A stretch of 51,480 nucleotides of DNA, taken from NCBI GenBank assembly GCA_030141605.1, contig JAQGDQ010001259.1:1-51480 (forward strand), given 5' to 3'. The position numbers and the translations under genes were made by a program. Source of the stretch: Tubiluchus corallicola. Lineage: Eukaryota > Priapulida > Priapulimorpha > Priapulimorphida > Tubiluchidae. Position 1 is the first letter of the stretch. Every line of letters starts with the position of its first letter. Positions 50,476 through 51,480 of the stretch are shown piece after piece. The notes below the pieces were generated by a model. It was given only the letters and a program-made list of their open reading frames with translations. It did not search any database and was not told the origin of the DNA.

Positions 50476-51480
50476 GACGTCGTGGCTCTCCGTAAGTGTG
50501 CACTGATTAAACTAATTCAAACTTCTGCAGCTTAGCTAAGGTTCAAGCGAAAATGTGACGAAATTAGCTATCTAATTGTTTTGTAAATACTTATTATACT
50601 TTTGAGCAAAATTGACATTGCGCTACTTTTCTTCAGGACAAATAACGTCATTGAAAAAAATGGGCATTCAAACGGGAAACAATCGCGACCTTAAAGTGAT
50701 TTTGCTTATTACATGAGGTGCTTATTGCAGTTTTGTTACTGAATCCTTCTAACATTTTTTGTGAACATTGAAATAAGTTTAATTTCCCAGAAGACTTCCC
50801 TTTTCTTTAAATTTGATTGTCAAGGATATCATGATCACCCAGAGAGTAGGAAATTCAGGCTTTGCTTGCTTATATGTAGTAATAGCAGTTTCATACATAG
50901 CTCTACATCTTTTTTCCTTTTTAAAATTTCCACTTTCAAGTCTTTATGGTTTTTGGTTTTGCAGTGATTATTGGCATAACTTGCCCTTGATTTGCAGGTT
51001 TCAGTGAATGAGTATTGCATATATTCATACACATTTGCACCGTTGATGTTGGTATGGTAGAAGGAGAATTACCATCGCCTGCAGAAAACTCTACATCAGT
51101 GAATGACTCATTGTGGACGAACTTCACTTTTATTGCCGAATCCGTACTTCTCAACGTGGACTTTAAAATCAAACTGTTGTTCAGCTTCTTACTTATTTCA
51201 ATGTTCACAAAAAATGTTAGTAGGATTTAGTAATAAAACTGCAATAAGCATCTCGTATAATTAGTAAAATCACTTTAAAGCTGTGATAATTTCATGCTTG
51301 GGCGCTCCCATTTTCAACGCTCATTCTTCTTCCAATGACGTCATTTGTCCTGAAGAAAAGTAGCACACTGTCAATCTTCGTGAAAAGTATAATAAGTTTT
51401 TACAAGAAACAGAGAGCTAATTTTGTAATATTTTTGCGTGAACGTTAAGAAAGCTGCAGATGTTTGAATTAGTTTAAGCA
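50476..51480. mobile_element. Family A long-TIR element (right arm)
   Basis: Mirror of 1-1005; inverted arms at about 50476-50779 and 51191-51480. Cut by the window end. Confidence 0.75.

Overview
The window is animal nuclear DNA, AT-rich and crowded with microsatellites and decayed mobile elements. The only host gene recognised is the first coding exon of a Hox3-type gene: an MQKAFY start region, the hexapeptide YPWMK followed by ESRQN, and an exon/intron break just after it. A complete 5S rRNA-like sequence of the invertebrate type (GTTGAAAACACC, then GATCACCGAAGTTAAG) suggests a lophotrochozoan or an invertebrate deuterostome. The species cannot be fixed from this window.

The dominant fact is the layout. 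The whole window is one inverted repeat: base 1 pairs with base 51480, and the symmetry holds to both ends. The left arm is 1 to about 25030, the right arm about 26360 to 51480, and the spacer is 25031-26359. The spacer is itself a direct copy of left-arm 13697-15025, with no mismatch at the sites I compared. The arms are near-identical but not identical. They differ by scattered single bases, 4-, 12- and 13-base indels and many microsatellite lengths, as two alleles would. The likeliest reading is an assembly that joined two haplotypes (or a chimeric molecule) tail to tail. A real young 50-kb palindrome is the alternative. All content should be counted once until long reads cross the centre.

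Left arm, outside to centre: a long-TIR element at the edge (1-1005); a trinucleotide tract; repeat family B; a small hairpin element; a TIR element filled with ATTGT pentamers (3105-4325); Hox3 exon 1 on the minus strand (4604-5021) with a promoter-like upstream stretch (NRF1 palindrome, CCAAT, CACGTG, G-tracts); a foldback element with a 70-72-bp minisatellite (6968-7889); further family A and F copies; telomere-like arrays facing each other at 8827-9106 and 13237-13706; a family B TIR element; a 5'-truncated LINE (11553-12927) whose C-terminal region carries six 36-residue tandem units; a family F cluster; a tRNA-derived SINE running into a large microsatellite; the 5S-like gene with a 129-bp tandem block and an LTR-like unit; a 25-bp minisatellite; a LINE C-terminus lodged in a telomere-like array; and a final long microsatellite. 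The right arm repeats this in reverse order and opposite strand.

No operon-like cooperation between genes is present. The Hox3 exon points outward in both arms, and its homeobox exon lies beyond the window. Family letters A, B, C, D and F are labels made here from repeats seen within the window, not database names.
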